From positions 62,001 through 126,000 of the forward strand of contig NZ_QEWP01000005.1 of the NCBI RefSeq assembly GCF_003121985.1: a stretch of 64,000 bases of DNA, given 5' to 3'. The notes under the pieces were generated by a model. That model worked only from the letters and a program-made list of their open reading frames with translations, searched no databases and was not told the origin of the DNA. Both the position numbers and the translations under genes were made by a program. This stretch comes from Marinilabilia rubra. Lineage in GTDB: Bacteria > Bacteroidota > Bacteroidia > Bacteroidales > Marinilabiliaceae. Positions 8,238 through 18,010 of the stretch are shown piece after piece (position 1 is the stretch's first letter; each line of letters opens with the position of its first letter).

Positions 8238-11200
8238 TCATGTTTTTTCAACCTTTACGGCTCCTTTATTCACCACATCTTCCAAAATCATATAAAGACA
8301 AGGAACGATAACCAGTATAATGGTAGTCGCAAACAATATCCCGAACCCAAGAGAAATGGCCATCGGAATTAAGTGGTAAGCCTGGCTTGAAGTCTCCAGG
8401 ATAATTGGGGTCAATCCGCCAAAAGTGGTAAATGTGGTTAGTATAATGGGCCTGAAACGGCGGATTCCTGCTTCATGAATGGCCTCAAAGGCCGACTTTC
8501 CAACTCTTTTCCGGTTGGCATAATCGACCATTATAAGTGAGTCATTTACCACAACTCCCGAAAGTGCAATAATTCCCATCAGACTGACCAGTGAAAGATC
8601 GTGCCCCAGCAAAATGTGACCGATCACTGCCCCTACAATTCCAAATGGAATGGCAAACATGACAATCAAAGGCTGCACATAATTGCTAAATGCCACAGCC
8701 AACAGTGCATAGACCACCAGCATGGCCATGGAAAATCCGCCCCACAATGTCTGGGTAGATTCCCGCATATCTGCCTGAGTGCCTTCAAAAGTCCAGGTAA
8801 GTCCGGGATAATCGGCCCTGATCTGAGGCAGAACATTTTTATTAATGGCATCCATAACCTGAGAAACAGCACTTTTAGGTTCCACATCCATACCTACCGT
8901 AACAACCCGTCGCCCATCACGGCGGTTAATGCTGGTGAAGGCTTCGCCCTGTTCCAGGCTCACCACATCAAGCAACGGAACTTGAACGCCTGCAGGTGTT
9001 CTTATCTGCAAATCCTCCAGGCTGTGTATATCTTCACGCTCCGTGTAGGGCAGTTTAACACGCATTTCTACTTCATTGGTTCCTCGCAACTGGCGCATGG
9101 CCAGTGCCCCGTAAAAACCATCCCGGATCTGCCGGCCCACTTCGGTAGGGGTCAATCCCAGCTTCCTGCCTTCCGGCAACAGCTTAAAGTCAAACTGCAT
9201 TTTACCGGCATTGTAATTGTCGTTAACATCGCGGGTCATTTCAAACGATTCTGCTTCTTCCAGAAAAGCCATGCTGGCTTGCTCCAGCGTTTTAATATTA
9301 GAGTGGCTCAAATCCACACTAATATCCTGGGCCCAACCTCCGGGACCTCTCTCAGCCTCAAAGGTAATCTGATCCACCCCTTCTATTTCCCCAATTTCAT
9401 TGCGCCACAACTGAATGAGCTCGCGTGCTGACATATTACGTTGATCAGGAGGTCGCATAACCACTTCAACATCAATAAAACTCTGTCCGCGTACATTGGT
9501 TTTGATACCTTCTGCCACCTCGTATAGATTATACTCATCAAACATCTCTCGAGTTGATTTTGTAATCTCGCGGGCCACTTTTTCAGCCTGTTTAGGAGTC
9601 GTTCCCACCGGTAACCTGACACCGGCCTCTATCTCATCAGCAGCTACTTCAGGCATCATAATAATACCCATATGATCGCTGTATCCATATCCGCCCACAA
9701 CCACAAACAATCCGATGGCAATACTTAAGGTAATGTAACGATGGCGCAGCGCCATATCCAAAAATGGAGTATATTTCTTTTCAATAAAATGATCAAAACG
9801 TTTCCCGAATGCTTCTCTTATTTTCTCTATGTACCGCCCAATTTTAAAAGAGGATTTTCCTTTGGTATGAGCAAGGTGAGCCGGCAAAATAAGTAAAGCC
9901 TCAAACAATGAAATTGCCAGAACGGTAATCACAACAGCAGGCAAAGGCCACCAGAACTTCCCGGTTTCGCCGGGCATGAATAGAAGCGGTATAAAAGCGA
10001 TGATATTGGTAAGGATACTAAAAACAACAGGCTTGGCAATATCTTTACTTCCTTTTATTGCAGCTTCGAGAAACCCCATTCCCTGTTGACGGTATTCATA
10101 CACATTCTCTCCTACCACAATAGCATCATCAACAACAATACCCAGGGCAACCAGGAATCCAAACATGGAAATCATATTGATACTGATGCCAATCATGGGC
10201 AAAAAAGCAATGCCGCCGATAAACGAGATTGTCATACCCATCATTACCCAAAAGGCTAACCGGTACTCCAGGAAAAGTGCCAAAATCAATAACACGATAA
10301 CTACAGCCAGCAAACCATTTTCAGTAAGCAAAGACAAACGTTCCCGGTAATCCTCGGCCCGGTTACTGTCAATGCGGTAACTGACACCAGGTGGAAGAGT
10401 CGGGGAAAAATCAGAAAGTATCTCCTCAACTGCAGATTCAATTTCAAGAGGCGACTGATCCCCGATACGGTAAATTTGCAATCCGACTGTTGGCTGCTCG
10501 TTAAACTCCCCATGAAAACCGGATTCCTCAAACCCATCGGTTACTTCTGCAATATCAGCCAATGTTACCGCACCTCCATGAGCAGAAGGAATGATCTCAA
10601 TCTTTTCAAATTCATCGGCCCACTGTTTGCGCTCCTTCATTCGTAAAAGGATTTCTCCACTTCCGGTTTCCAGAGCACCTGCAGGAATATCTTCACTCGA
10701 ACGGGCAATGAGATCCGCAACTTCACCAAGTGTCAAACCATACTCCCGTAATTTATATCTGGGAATCTCCACATGGGTAAACATATCCGGTACATTCCCG
10801 ATTTCAACTTGTGTAATGGCAGGGTTATTCAAAAGTTGATCACGCAAACGCTCAGAAAGCACTCTCAAAGTCCATATGTCCACTTTTCCATAAAGACTAA
10901 TCTCTAAAACATCCCGTTGTCTGGACTGGAGGTTAACTCTTGGCTCTTCAATATCATCGGGGAAAGTGCGGATGCGATTGACCGCCTGCTCAATGTCCTG
11001 AAATGCTTTCATCCGCTCAGTTCCGGGAACCAGCTCAATGCTGACCCTGCCCGAGCCTTCCCATGCGGTGGAAGTGATTTCCTTAATTCCCTGAACTCCT
11101 CTGACAGCTTCCTCAACGGGCATAAGAATACCGTATTCCACCTCTGCCGGGGCTGCACCGGGATAAACCACGCTTACGTCAACAATATCCAGTTGAAATT

Positions 11201-11351
11201 GTGGGAATACCTCCTTTTGGATATTGTACATAGTCCAGATGCCGCTGCCAATCAGAATGACCATCAACAAATTGGCGGCTACCGAATTACGGGCCATATA
11301 GGCGATCAGACCTTTATGCTGAGTTTTATTATTTTTTGGAGTTTTTTCCAT
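8238..11351 (-). CDS. RND multidrug efflux permease (AcrB/HAE1-like)
   Basis: A 1037-aa inner-membrane pump subunit of the usual RND length. It has the N-terminal cytoplasmic arm and first membrane helix, two large periplasmic loops, and twelve expected membrane helices. The proton-relay Asp408-Asp409 pair lies in [17 protein letters not shown] in helix 4, a hallmark of the family. Drug or lipophile export is driven by the proton gradient. It is the last gene of an operon: outer-membrane channel, adaptor, permease, read right to left, with gaps of 22 and 84 bp. The substrate cannot be told; solvent, dye, bile-like or antibiotic export are all possible. No regulator gene adjoins it. Confidence 0.95.
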   Translation of the reverse strand: MEKTPKNNKTQHKGLIAYMARNSVAANLLMVILIGSGIWTMYNIQKEVFPQFQLDIVDVSVVYPGAAPAEVEYGILMPVEEAVRGVQGIKEITSTAWEGSGRVSIELVPGTERMKAFQDIEQAVNRIRTFPDDIEEPRVNLQSRQRDVLEISLYGKVDIWTLRVLSERLRDQLLNNPAITQVEIGNVPDMFTHVEIPRYKLREYGLTLGEVADLIARSSEDIPAGALETGSGEILLRMKERKQWADEFEKIEIIPSAHGGAVTLADIAEVTDGFEESGFHGEFNEQPTVGLQIYRIGDQSPLEIESAVEEILSDFSPTLPPGVSYRIDSNRAEDYRERLSLLTENGLLAVVIVLLILALFLEYRLAFWVMMGMTISFIGGIAFLPMIGISINMISMFGFLVALGIVVDDAIVVGENVYEYRQQGMGFLEAAIKGSKDIAKPVVFSILTNIIAFIPLLFMPGETGKFWWPLPAVVITVLAISLFEALLILPAHLAHTKGKSSFKIGRYIEKIREAFGKRFDHFIEKKYTPFLDMALRHRYITLSIAIGLFVVVGGYGYSDHMGIIMMPEVAADEIEAGVRLPVGTTPKQAEKVAREITKSTREMFDEYNLYEVAEGIKTNVRGQSFIDVEVVMRPPDQRNMSARELIQLWRNEIGEIEGVDQITFEAERGPGGWAQDISVDLSHSNIKTLEQASMAFLEEAESFEMTRDVNDNYNAGKMQFDFKLLPEGRKLGLTPTEVGRQIRDGFYGALAMRQLRGTNEVEMRVKLPYTEREDIHSLEDLQIRTPAGVQVPLLDVVSLEQGEAFTSINRRDGRRVVTVGMDVEPKSAVSQVMDAINKNVLPQIRADYPGLTWTFEGTQADMRESTQTLWGGFSMAMLVVYALLAVAFSNYVQPLIVMFAIPFGIVGAVIGHILLGHDLSLVSLMGIIALSGVVVNDSLIMVDYANRKRVGKSAFEAIHEAGIRRFRPIILTTFTTFGGLTPIILETSSQAYHLIPMAISLGFGILFATTIILVIVPCLYMILEDVVNKGAVKVEKT

Positions 11352-11435
11352 TAGTCCATTTATTTGAAAAACCTATATAAGGACAAGTCACAAGACCTGC
11401 TCCTTTTTTTCTGCCTGCCCAACCAGCTCCTGTAA

Positions 11436-12593
11436 TCACTCCTCAAGTCTTAAAGGCGAACCTTCCACAACAGTTGCAAGATTTGTGGTTACGACCTGAT
11501 CATTGTCCTCCAATCCGTCGCTGATATAAGCAAATTCAGCATCTGTAAGGACAATATCTACCGGTTTGATAGCTAATGTATCGTTTTCCATAACCCAAAC
11601 CGTTTGATTTTTCCTGACAAAATCCCGATTCAATTTAAATACGTCTTCCAATTCTTCACCCTTGATACGGACTTCCACAAAAGCACCAATCAACAAATCA
11701 GGACCTTCGGGGTTGCTGGTTGAAACATTCAACGGATCTGGAACAGCCACTAAGACCCTTACCATGCGGGTTTGATTCTCCAGTGCCCCAATCATTTTGT
11801 AAAGAAAACCTTTCCGGTATTCATTTTCTCTCCAGGCATTGCGATTTTGAATAGTTACCTGAGCAGCCTCCTCCTCCTTTTCTGCAAAACTCAACCATGG
11901 AATTCTGGATTGCGGAACCGTTGCAACTACCCAATAGCGCTCTGTACCCACCAAATTGCCAAGTTCCTCTCCTCTTGCCACCTGGGATCCCAAATCTACA
12001 TTACGACTTAGAATCTGAGCATCAAAGGGGGCAGTAATTCGGGTTCTTTGCAAGTCAATTTCAGCCTGTCGAACCGCTGATCTGCCAGCCGCCACGCGGG
12101 CACGAGCAGTTTGTTGCTGGGGCTCTCTCAAAACCAAAGACTGATTTTCGGGAGATAAAGTTTCTCCCGCTTGTTGAAAATCGCGTCTTGCAATCTCCTG
12201 CCGTCCTTTTTCAATCTCCAGATCAGCCATTGCTTGCTGCAGTTCGCTTTTTCTCAATTCCAAAGCAATTTCATAATCGACAGGATCCAGGCGCAGGAGA
12301 AATTCATTCTTTTGAACCGTTTGTCCGGGATCAAATTTATCAGAGCGGTTAATCACTTCCCCTGCGACTCTGGGACTTAACATTATTTCCCGCTCAGGTT
12401 CTACGGTGCCGGTGGTTACAATAACCGGTTTGTAATTGCCGCGTTGTATCGTTTGCACGTCTACCAGCATAGCTGTTTCCTTTGTGGCCCCTTCCCGATG
12501 AGCTGTAGGTTCTGTTTGGAAGATAATTACCACAACGATGGCAGCCCCCAGTAATATTGACAATGATATGAGTAATGATTTCTTTTTGCTCAT
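11436..12593 (-). CDS. RND efflux periplasmic adaptor (membrane-fusion protein)
   Basis: A 385-aa adaptor with an N-terminal membrane anchor or signal at about residues 7-26 (LLISLSILLGAAIVVVIIF). A split lipoyl/barrel-sandwich domain begins at TGTVEPEREIMLSPRVAGEV and returns at RTRITAPFDAQIL, flanking a helical hairpin rich in Gln, Glu and Arg. Beta-barrel and membrane-proximal domains follow. It bridges the permease and the outer-membrane channel in the periplasm. It lies between the genes for both partners in one operon. There is no lipobox, so it is probably anchored by the N-terminal helix. Confidence 0.92.
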   Translation of the reverse strand: MSKKKSLLISLSILLGAAIVVVIIFQTEPTAHREGATKETAMLVDVQTIQRGNYKPVIVTTGTVEPEREIMLSPRVAGEVINRSDKFDPGQTVQKNEFLLRLDPVDYEIALELRKSELQQAMADLEIEKGRQEIARRDFQQAGETLSPENQSLVLREPQQQTARARVAAGRSAVRQAEIDLQRTRITAPFDAQILSRNVDLGSQVARGEELGNLVGTERYWVVATVPQSRIPWLSFAEKEEEAAQVTIQNRNAWRENEYRKGFLYKMIGALENQTRMVRVLVAVPDPLNVSTSNPEGPDLLIGAFVEVRIKGEELEDVFKLNRDFVRKNQTVWVMENDTLAIKPVDIVLTDAEFAYISDGLEDNDQVVTTNLATVVEGSPLRLEE

Positions 12594-12615
12594 AAGAATA
12601 TTTTTTCAAAACCGT

Positions 12616-13998
12616 TTATTGTTCCTGATTGATTTCTTCTGTCTCGAAGCCCCCTGCCAAAGCACGATAAAGTGAGATACGATACTCAAGCAAAGTCAGT
12701 CGCCCGGCCATTATTTCACGTTGTAATCGCTGTTCCTCTTCCAGGGCTGTCAACACATCCAGGTAATTCCCCATCCCGTTAAGATAGGAACGGCGAATCT
12801 GATCGTAAGCATCACGGGCCAGCTTGAGTTGCTTTTTCAAACTTTCAACTCTCTGTTTTTGTTTTTTCTCTCTAACCAAAGCATCCTCTACTTCACGGAA
12901 AGCTATCAATACCGACTGGCTATACTCATACAATCTTTGGTTTTTTACAGCCTCTGCACGGTCTGCTTCAGCTCTTCTTTCACCTCCGTAAAAAAGCGGT
13001 GCCATAAGATTCCCGGCAAAAGAACGCACCCAATTGTCAAACAAATCATCCGCATTATCAGAAGAAGAATTTAGTGAAGCTGAAAGACTTAATCGGGGAA
13101 ATTGGCTACTTATTGCCGATGCCCGGTCACGGTCAGCTGCTCGCAAAAGGTTGAACTGACTCACCACATCAGGCCTTCTTTTTACTAAGTCTGACGGGAT
13201 ACCAGTTTCAGGCAACGGTGGTAATACAGGGAGGTTAGCTTTTTCAAAACCGCTGTTCTTTTTAGGAGGATTACCGATAAGGACCTGAAGTCTGTTTTCA
13301 ACAACCTGGGCTCGGGATTCAGCAATCAACATTTGTTCCCGCGTAGATTCCAGCAATCTTTCCTGGCGCAACACATCAGCGTAATTGGTCTGACCGTTTC
13401 CAAACCTGGAACGAAGCAGATCCACCATTCTTTGATTAATTTCAAATTGTTCGGTAGCAATATCTACCTGAAGCCTGGATTCCTGCAACTCAAACCAGGC
13501 AAAAGCAACCTCAGAGGAGATAGTAAGCGCCATGGTTTGATAATCCAAAAATGAAGCCTGTGTTCTGAATTCCTGAGCTCTTGCTGCAGAACGAATCCGC
13601 CCCCACAAATCCACTTCATAACTGGCAGATAAACCTGCAGAAAACTGATCTGAAGAACCGGGAATATCATCCCCGCTGGAAGTTTCAGCATTTCCAAAAG
13701 CATTTATCCGGGGAAAGAAAGAGGATTTCTCACGACGCTCAATAGCGCGTGCCTCCTGAAGCCGGTACCATGCAGTTCTCAGATCCAGGTTGGAGCTGAG
13801 AGCGCTATCCACCAGGTTGTTCAACATTTCACTTTCAAAAACGGTCCACCATCGATCGGGAAGATCAGCTTCTCCGGAGGAAGAAAACGACTCAAGTTCC
13901 TGGACAGGCATTGAGATATCAGCTGTTTTTCGCGAACAACCAATATTCCAAATGGAAATGAATAATCCGGAAAATATAATGATAATAAAGTGTTTCAT
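12616..13998 (-). CDS. RND efflux outer-membrane channel (TolC/OprM type lipoprotein)
   Basis: A 460-aa protein with a lipoprotein signal ending WNIGC (Cys21). Two repeated outer-membrane-efflux units follow; each carries long helices and a barrel strand pair, as in GLSASYEVDLWGRIRSAARA and the matching second-half segment near GNLMAPLFYGGERRAEADRA. Three such chains form the trimeric exit duct that takes substrate from the adaptor across the outer membrane. It is the first gene of the three-gene efflux operon. The 5' region holds no regulator gene. Confidence 0.93.
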   Translation of the reverse strand: MKHFIIIIFSGLFISIWNIGCSRKTADISMPVQELESFSSSGEADLPDRWWTVFESEMLNNLVDSALSSNLDLRTAWYRLQEARAIERREKSSFFPRINAFGNAETSSGDDIPGSSDQFSAGLSASYEVDLWGRIRSAARAQEFRTQASFLDYQTMALTISSEVAFAWFELQESRLQVDIATEQFEINQRMVDLLRSRFGNGQTNYADVLRQERLLESTREQMLIAESRAQVVENRLQVLIGNPPKKNSGFEKANLPVLPPLPETGIPSDLVKRRPDVVSQFNLLRAADRDRASAISSQFPRLSLSASLNSSSDNADDLFDNWVRSFAGNLMAPLFYGGERRAEADRAEAVKNQRLYEYSQSVLIAFREVEDALVREKKQKQRVESLKKQLKLARDAYDQIRRSYLNGMGNYLDVLTALEEEQRLQREIMAGRLTLLEYRISLYRALAGGFETEEINQEQ

Positions 13999-14139
13999 TC
14001 AATTGGTTCTATAATAATGACTAAGCTTCATTATTTAGAACATGAACAAAGGAATTTGGTTTAACAGAGTATTAATGGATAGATGGATAAATAGTGAGGA
14101 ATTTTTTGACAATCCGGCATGAAGACACAAATACGGATA

Positions 14140-14395
14140 ATTACCTGCAAAAAAGTCCAGCAGCGACGGAACATTTATTCCATCCCTACGAGACTTACCC
14201 AATATTGGAACATCGCTTTTCTACCAATATTGCAGCCCTAACGGGCCTTAACCATAGAATAAAAGGCTTGCCAAAATGAAAACCCAGATATGGGAAATCA
14301 CCCACAAAGTCCCGGAGGGACGAAATGTCGGTAGAATTCATCGGTGAAAACATAAACAAGTGCCGTAGGTACGGGATACGAATGGACTGCAAATT
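14140..14395. repeat. Dispersed non-coding element, GTCCCGGAGGGAC type
   Basis: The gap between the efflux operon and tRNA-Thr holds no convincing gene. It contains the near-palindrome GTCCCGGAGGGACGAAATGT and, 40 bp on, GTGCCGTAGGTACGG, a pattern I associate with repeats scattered between genes in Bacteroidota. It is the only such copy in this window, so the family link is recalled rather than shown. Confidence 0.4.
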
Positions 14396-14401
14396 TTCAA
14401 G

Positions 14402-14475
14402 AGCCGATGGGCGGAATCGAACCGCCGGCCTGCTGTTTACGAAACAGCCGCTCTGACCGACTGAGCTACATCGGC
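14402..14475 (-). tRNA. tRNA-Thr (anticodon CGU)
   Basis: The reverse strand folds as a cloverleaf: acceptor GCCGATG paired with CATCGGC, D-arm GCTC..GAGC, anticodon stem GCTGT/ACAGC with loop TTCGTAA (anticodon CGT, reading ACG), and T-arm GGCGG TTCGATT CCGCC. The discriminator base is T and CCA is not encoded. Confidence 0.95.
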
Positions 14476-14577
14476 AGAAAAGACAGCTGGGATTGAGGCT
14501 GAGGTTGAGATTAAGGCTGAGGCCGGGAAATGTGTTAATACCATTTCTCTTAACCTTAGCCTATATTAAAGTTACAC

Positions 14578-15234
14578 CTATTCGCTTTCCTTTGCCGCAT
14601 TATTTTTCAGATAATACTTGCACCAAAGCTTCAGACCGCATTTTTCGCATTTCGGCTTGCGGGCCAGGCAAACATAACGTCCATGCAAAATCAGCCAATG
14701 GTGAGCAATGGGCAACAATTCTTCAGGCAGATATTTCACCAGTTGCATTTCAGCATCCAATGGATTTTTGGCTTTAACTGTCAACCCGATTCTTTCAGAA
14801 ACCCTGAAAACATGCGTATCGACAGCCATGGCAGGTTTTTGATAAACCACCGATGCAATGACATTGGCGGTTTTGCGCCCAACGCCGGGCAGCTTTTGGA
14901 GCTCTTTAACATCATCAGGCACTTCTCCTTTAAAATCATCCCGAAGCATTTTAGACATTCCCACCAGGTGTTTGCTTTTGTTGTTGGGATAACTACAGCT
15001 TCTGATTACCTCAAAAACCTCCTCGGGTGTGGCTTCTGCCAATTCATTTTCAGTGGGCCATTTCTCAAAAATCGCAGGGGTAATCATATTCACCCGTTTG
15101 TCGGTGCACTGTGCCGAAAGGATTACTGCAACCAGTAATTCAAAAGGATTGGTATATTTCAGCTCGGTTTCGGCCACAGGCATATTTTCCTGAAACCAGG
15201 CAATAATGTGTTTAAAACGTTCTTCTCTTCTCAC
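14578..15234 (-). CDS. nth: Endonuclease III (base-excision DNA glycosylase)
   Basis: A 218-aa enzyme of normal length. It removes oxidised pyrimidines and cuts the abasic strand by beta-elimination. The helix-hairpin-helix LPGVGRKTANVIA carries the catalytic Lys121, and VDTHVFRV holds the catalytic Asp139. The C-terminal iron-sulfur cluster has cysteines 189, 196, 199 and 205 in the classic C-x6-C-x2-C-x5-C spacing. The start codon appears to be GTG, since the next in-frame ATG is at residue 18 and would cut into the first helix. It is a single gene beside tRNA-Thr. Confidence 0.95.
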   Translation of the reverse strand: MRREERFKHIIAWFQENMPVAETELKYTNPFELLVAVILSAQCTDKRVNMITPAIFEKWPTENELAEATPEEVFEVIRSCSYPNNKSKHLVGMSKMLRDDFKGEVPDDVKELQKLPGVGRKTANVIASVVYQKPAMAVDTHVFRVSERIGLTVKAKNPLDAEMQLVKYLPEELLPIAHHWLILHGRYVCLARKPKCEKCGLKLWCKYYLKNNAAKESE

Positions 15235-15310
15235 AATAGATGAATAGATTTAAAGATTTAAGACATAAGACAAATCGTATTGCATTGATATTTTGAACTT
15301 TAAAACAATA

Positions 15311-15455
15311 TATCGTTAGTCCCGAGGTTTCGGGGTAGATGTAAGATGAATATTATAATGTTGAAAATCTGCATCTTAGCACAAACAGTCGTTTAATTAT
15401 AAATAACTGACTTCAAGAACCTTGCAATCCCAATATATGGAATTAACGGAGCATT
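15311..15455 (+). repeat. TCCCGA-hairpin / TAACGGAG element, copy 2
   Basis: It has the head ATCGTTAGTCCCGAGG with its TTCGGGGT arm and the tail TAACGGAGCATTGGGAT, matching copies at 6181 and 47361 although the middle differs. It lies in the 285-bp gap between the nth start and the end of the outer-membrane protein gene. No coding sequence is seen. Confidence 0.55.
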
Positions 15456-15519
15456 GGGATAAAAATCCAACTATAAAACATTACAAAACCTCAACGGCCC
15501 ACAACCCTCATTACCGGAA

Positions 15520-16281
15520 CTATAAAGCAAACCTATAACTCAATCCAAATCCGGCAGACCAGTCCACAGCCCTATCATTCAATCCAAAACCGGTATAAGC
15601 ATCCAATTGGAAATCGTGATTGAGCAACCAGGTTAGTCCCAAATTGCCACTATGCATAGGGCCTGCCTCCTCAGCCAAAAGGCCAAAAACTTCAACAAAT
15701 CCGCCAACTGAAGAACTAACAGGAATTCCCAAAGCGAGGGAATATGGGAAAGCAGCGCCATTAGAGTTACCATCAAACGCAACACCAACATTGGCGCCAA
15801 GACCTATTTCACCAAGGCCCCAGGACATTGCTCCCAGTATTTCTCCTTGCCAGGCTTCCGGTTGAAAAGCCGAAGAACCTGTAAAGTCAGGCACAAAAGT
15901 ATTTAATACGGCCATTTCAGGCAAAATACCTGATTGCTTAAACATTTCATATTTAAACCCAAAGGACAAAGGCTCAAATCCGGATTCTGTATTTCCCGGA
16001 ATTGAAAAAGAAGAATACCCCAGGCCAAATCGAAACTCCAAACCATCAACCAACCCATATCGCAGCAAGGTGGAATTAAAGTTTCTGGAAATTGAATTCA
16101 TTTCTTCAACCTCATCACTTTCGTAATGAAATCCTGATTCGATCTGCATCAAACCGGGCGCTACCGACACCGTCGACTCGGTCATATCAGGCCGGTCGGT
16201 TACCAACGGTGATTTTTCCTGAGCCACCAAATCTGTCGTAAAGAATATTAAACCGCCTATTATTAGTTTTAATTTCGTCAT
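15520..16281 (-). CDS. Outer-membrane transporter-like beta-barrel protein
   Basis: A 253-aa protein with a signal peptide (LKLIIGGLIFFTTDLVAQ). The mature part begins LVTDRPDMTES, a start typical of the 'meta-pathway phenol degradation-like' outer-membrane barrel family, and continues in alternating strands such as LEFRFGLGYSSF, ending ...GLSYRFAL with a terminal hydrophobic strand. These are usually annotated only as putative transporters. It follows the ZIP transporter by 15 bp and so belongs to the DtxR-ZIP operon. A role in metal passage across the outer membrane is inferred from that context alone. Confidence 0.7.
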   Translation of the reverse strand: MTKLKLIIGGLIFFTTDLVAQEKSPLVTDRPDMTESTVSVAPGLMQIESGFHYESDEVEEMNSISRNFNSTLLRYGLVDGLEFRFGLGYSSFSIPGNTESGFEPLSFGFKYEMFKQSGILPEMAVLNTFVPDFTGSSAFQPEAWQGEILGAMSWGLGEIGLGANVGVAFDGNSNGAAFPYSLALGIPVSSSVGGFVEVFGLLAEEAGPMHSGNLGLTWLLNHDFQLDAYTGFGLNDRAVDWSAGFGLSYRFAL

Positions 16282-16296
16282 GATCGTCCTATTTAA

Positions 16297-17112
16297 TTAA
16301 ATAAACATCAATAAACTCAGGGCCATAACCCCCATACCGGCAACAAGACCGTATATGGATAAGTGGTGTTCTCCATATTCCTGAGCAGCCGGTAATAGTT
16401 CATCTATACTGATAAAGACCATTATGCCAGCCACTGACGCGAAAACAATTCCAAAAACAAGCGGACTCATAAACTGCATCAAAAGAAGGTATCCAATTAT
16501 TGCACCAACAGGCTCAGATAGTCCGGAAAGGAAACTTAAACGAAAAGCCTTTCGCTTACTCCCTGTAGCATAAAATACAGGTACAGAGACAGCAATCCCT
16601 TCAGGGATATTGTGAATGGCAATGGCTACAGCAATGGCAATACCCAGATTGGGATCATTCATGGCTGCCGTAAAAGTAGCCAGTCCTTCCGGGAAATTGT
16701 GAATACCAATAGCAAGTGCTGTAAATCCTCCCATGCGCATCAGACGCTTATCTTTCTTTTGAAGACGCTGCTCCGGAGTCATATTTTCAATCATCTCCAT
16801 TTCGTGAGGATTTTCCCCTTTAGGTATGAACTTATCGATCAGCCCGATAAAAATAATACCCCCAAAAAAGGCTGCTACTGTCAACCAGGTTCCCTGTTCA
16901 TTTCCCAGAGCTTCAGTAAGTGAATCTTTTGCTTTGGCAAATATTTCGATGAATGACACATAAATCATCACACCTGCCGAGAAACCAAGACTGATGGATA
17001 AAAATTTCGTATTGGTGCGTTTTGCAAAAAATGCCATTGCGCTTCCAATTCCTGTTGAAAGACCTGCAAACAAGGTTAATCCAAATGCCAATATTAAACT
17101 ATTCCATTCCAT
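16297..17112 (-). CDS. zupT: ZIP-family divalent metal transporter (ZupT-like)
   Basis: A 271-aa inner-membrane protein with about eight hydrophobic helices. The metal-path motifs are in helices 4 and 5: [14 protein letters not shown] and [16 protein letters not shown], each with the HNxPEG signature of GufA/ZupT-type ZIP importers. A His/Met/Glu-containing cytoplasmic loop (about 95-115) lies before them. It should import zinc, and possibly iron or manganese. It sits 24 bp after the stop of the DtxR-type regulator gene and 15 bp before the outer-membrane protein gene, so metal-dependent repression is likely. Confidence 0.9.
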   Translation of the reverse strand: MEWNSLILAFGLTLFAGLSTGIGSAMAFFAKRTNTKFLSISLGFSAGVMIYVSFIEIFAKAKDSLTEALGNEQGTWLTVAAFFGGIIFIGLIDKFIPKGENPHEMEMIENMTPEQRLQKKDKRLMRMGGFTALAIGIHNFPEGLATFTAAMNDPNLGIAIAVAIAIHNIPEGIAVSVPVFYATGSKRKAFRLSFLSGLSEPVGAIIGYLLLMQFMSPLVFGIVFASVAGIMVFISIDELLPAAQEYGEHHLSIYGLVAGMGVMALSLLMFI

Positions 17113-17136
17113 TACCAGTTATCTTTTTTCAGATTC

Positions 17137-17811
17137 TTATTTTGAAACGTTTTCTTCTTCAGTGCAAAAAATATTGTCAGCCAATTTTCGACTTATGGTT
17201 ATTGTTTCACCCTCCCCTGACTCCAATTCAATACTTCCGTCAAATGAGAAAACCTTTTTGATTTTAAACACCATGTCTTTTTCAATTCCGTATCGCTCAT
17301 ACATTTCGGATGTTTCCTGATGCCGGTACCGCAATTTTCTGATCAGGCATCTTCCTCCCTCTTTCAATTCTGACAAAGACCTCACCCCTTTTTCTGATGG
17401 AATAATACCGTCGCCACCTGGAATAGGGTCTCCATGAGGATCAAAATCCGGTTTATCCAAATACTTATACATTTGCTCCATCAGTTTGTCAGAAGTATGA
17501 TGCTCCAATCTTTCCGCTTCTTCATGCACAGTCATCAAATCCATTTCAAGAACTTTGTGAAGAAACAATTCCCAAAGACGATGTTTTCTGATAACTTTTA
17601 AAGCAAGCTTTTGGCCTGCTTCAGACAAAACAAGTGATCGGTAAGGCTTATAATCCAACACCCCCTGCTTCCCCATCTTACGTGCCATATCGGTTACAGC
17701 AGCCACTGAGACATTGAGCTTTTCTGCCAGTAAGCTGCTGGTTACCGGAGACTGTCCTTCCTGATTGAGCAGGTAAATATTCTTAAGAAAGTTTTCTGTT
17801 GATACCGACAT
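17137..17811 (-). CDS. DtxR/MntR-family metal-dependent transcriptional regulator
   Basis: A 224-aa cytoplasmic repressor. I take the ATG at 17811 (MSVSTENFLKNIYLL); a longer frame would need a TTG. The N-terminal winged helix (about 1-65, with SSLLAEKLNVSVAAVTDMA) is followed by a dimerisation and metal-binding helix set (HEEAERLEHHTSDKLMEQM, with several His and Glu in ligand positions), then a C-terminal SH3/FeoA-like domain from about 145. Such proteins repress metal importers when Fe, Mn or Zn is plentiful. It leads the operon with the ZIP transporter. A palindrome 28 bp before its start could be its own operator. Confidence 0.9.
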   Translation of the reverse strand: MSVSTENFLKNIYLLNQEGQSPVTSSLLAEKLNVSVAAVTDMARKMGKQGVLDYKPYRSLVLSEAGQKLALKVIRKHRLWELFLHKVLEMDLMTVHEEAERLEHHTSDKLMEQMYKYLDKPDFDPHGDPIPGGDGIIPSEKGVRSLSELKEGGRCLIRKLRYRHQETSEMYERYGIEKDMVFKIKKVFSFDGSIELESGEGETITISRKLADNIFCTEEENVSK

Positions 17812-17838
17812 CTCTTTCAAAATTCTTTAAACCACAAA

Positions 17839-17852
17839 TTAAGCTTACTTAA
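17839..17852. promoter_or_regulatory. Possible DtxR-family operator
   Basis: TTAAGCTTACTTAA is an inverted repeat (TTAAG, 4-bp gap, CTTAA) set in A/T flanks 28 bp upstream of the regulator start, a natural place for autoregulation. Family operators are A/T-rich palindromes of similar size. Only one site was found. Confidence 0.4.
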
Positions 17853-18010
17853 AAAAAAGAAACAAGGATGATTGAATTTTGTTCGCAAAATCTTAACAAA
17901 CCTTTCAATAACGACAGTTGTTTAAACCGTATAAAAACAGCATTTTTACGACTCAAATAATATTTCAGAAAACAGGAGGTTAAACACCTCAAAAACAAAT
18001 CAATAAAATT

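Noticed and set aside
8601-9431. A 276-codon plus-strand frame
   Set aside because: It is antisense to the RND permease, whose motifs and length are clear; the composition is that of a shadow frame.
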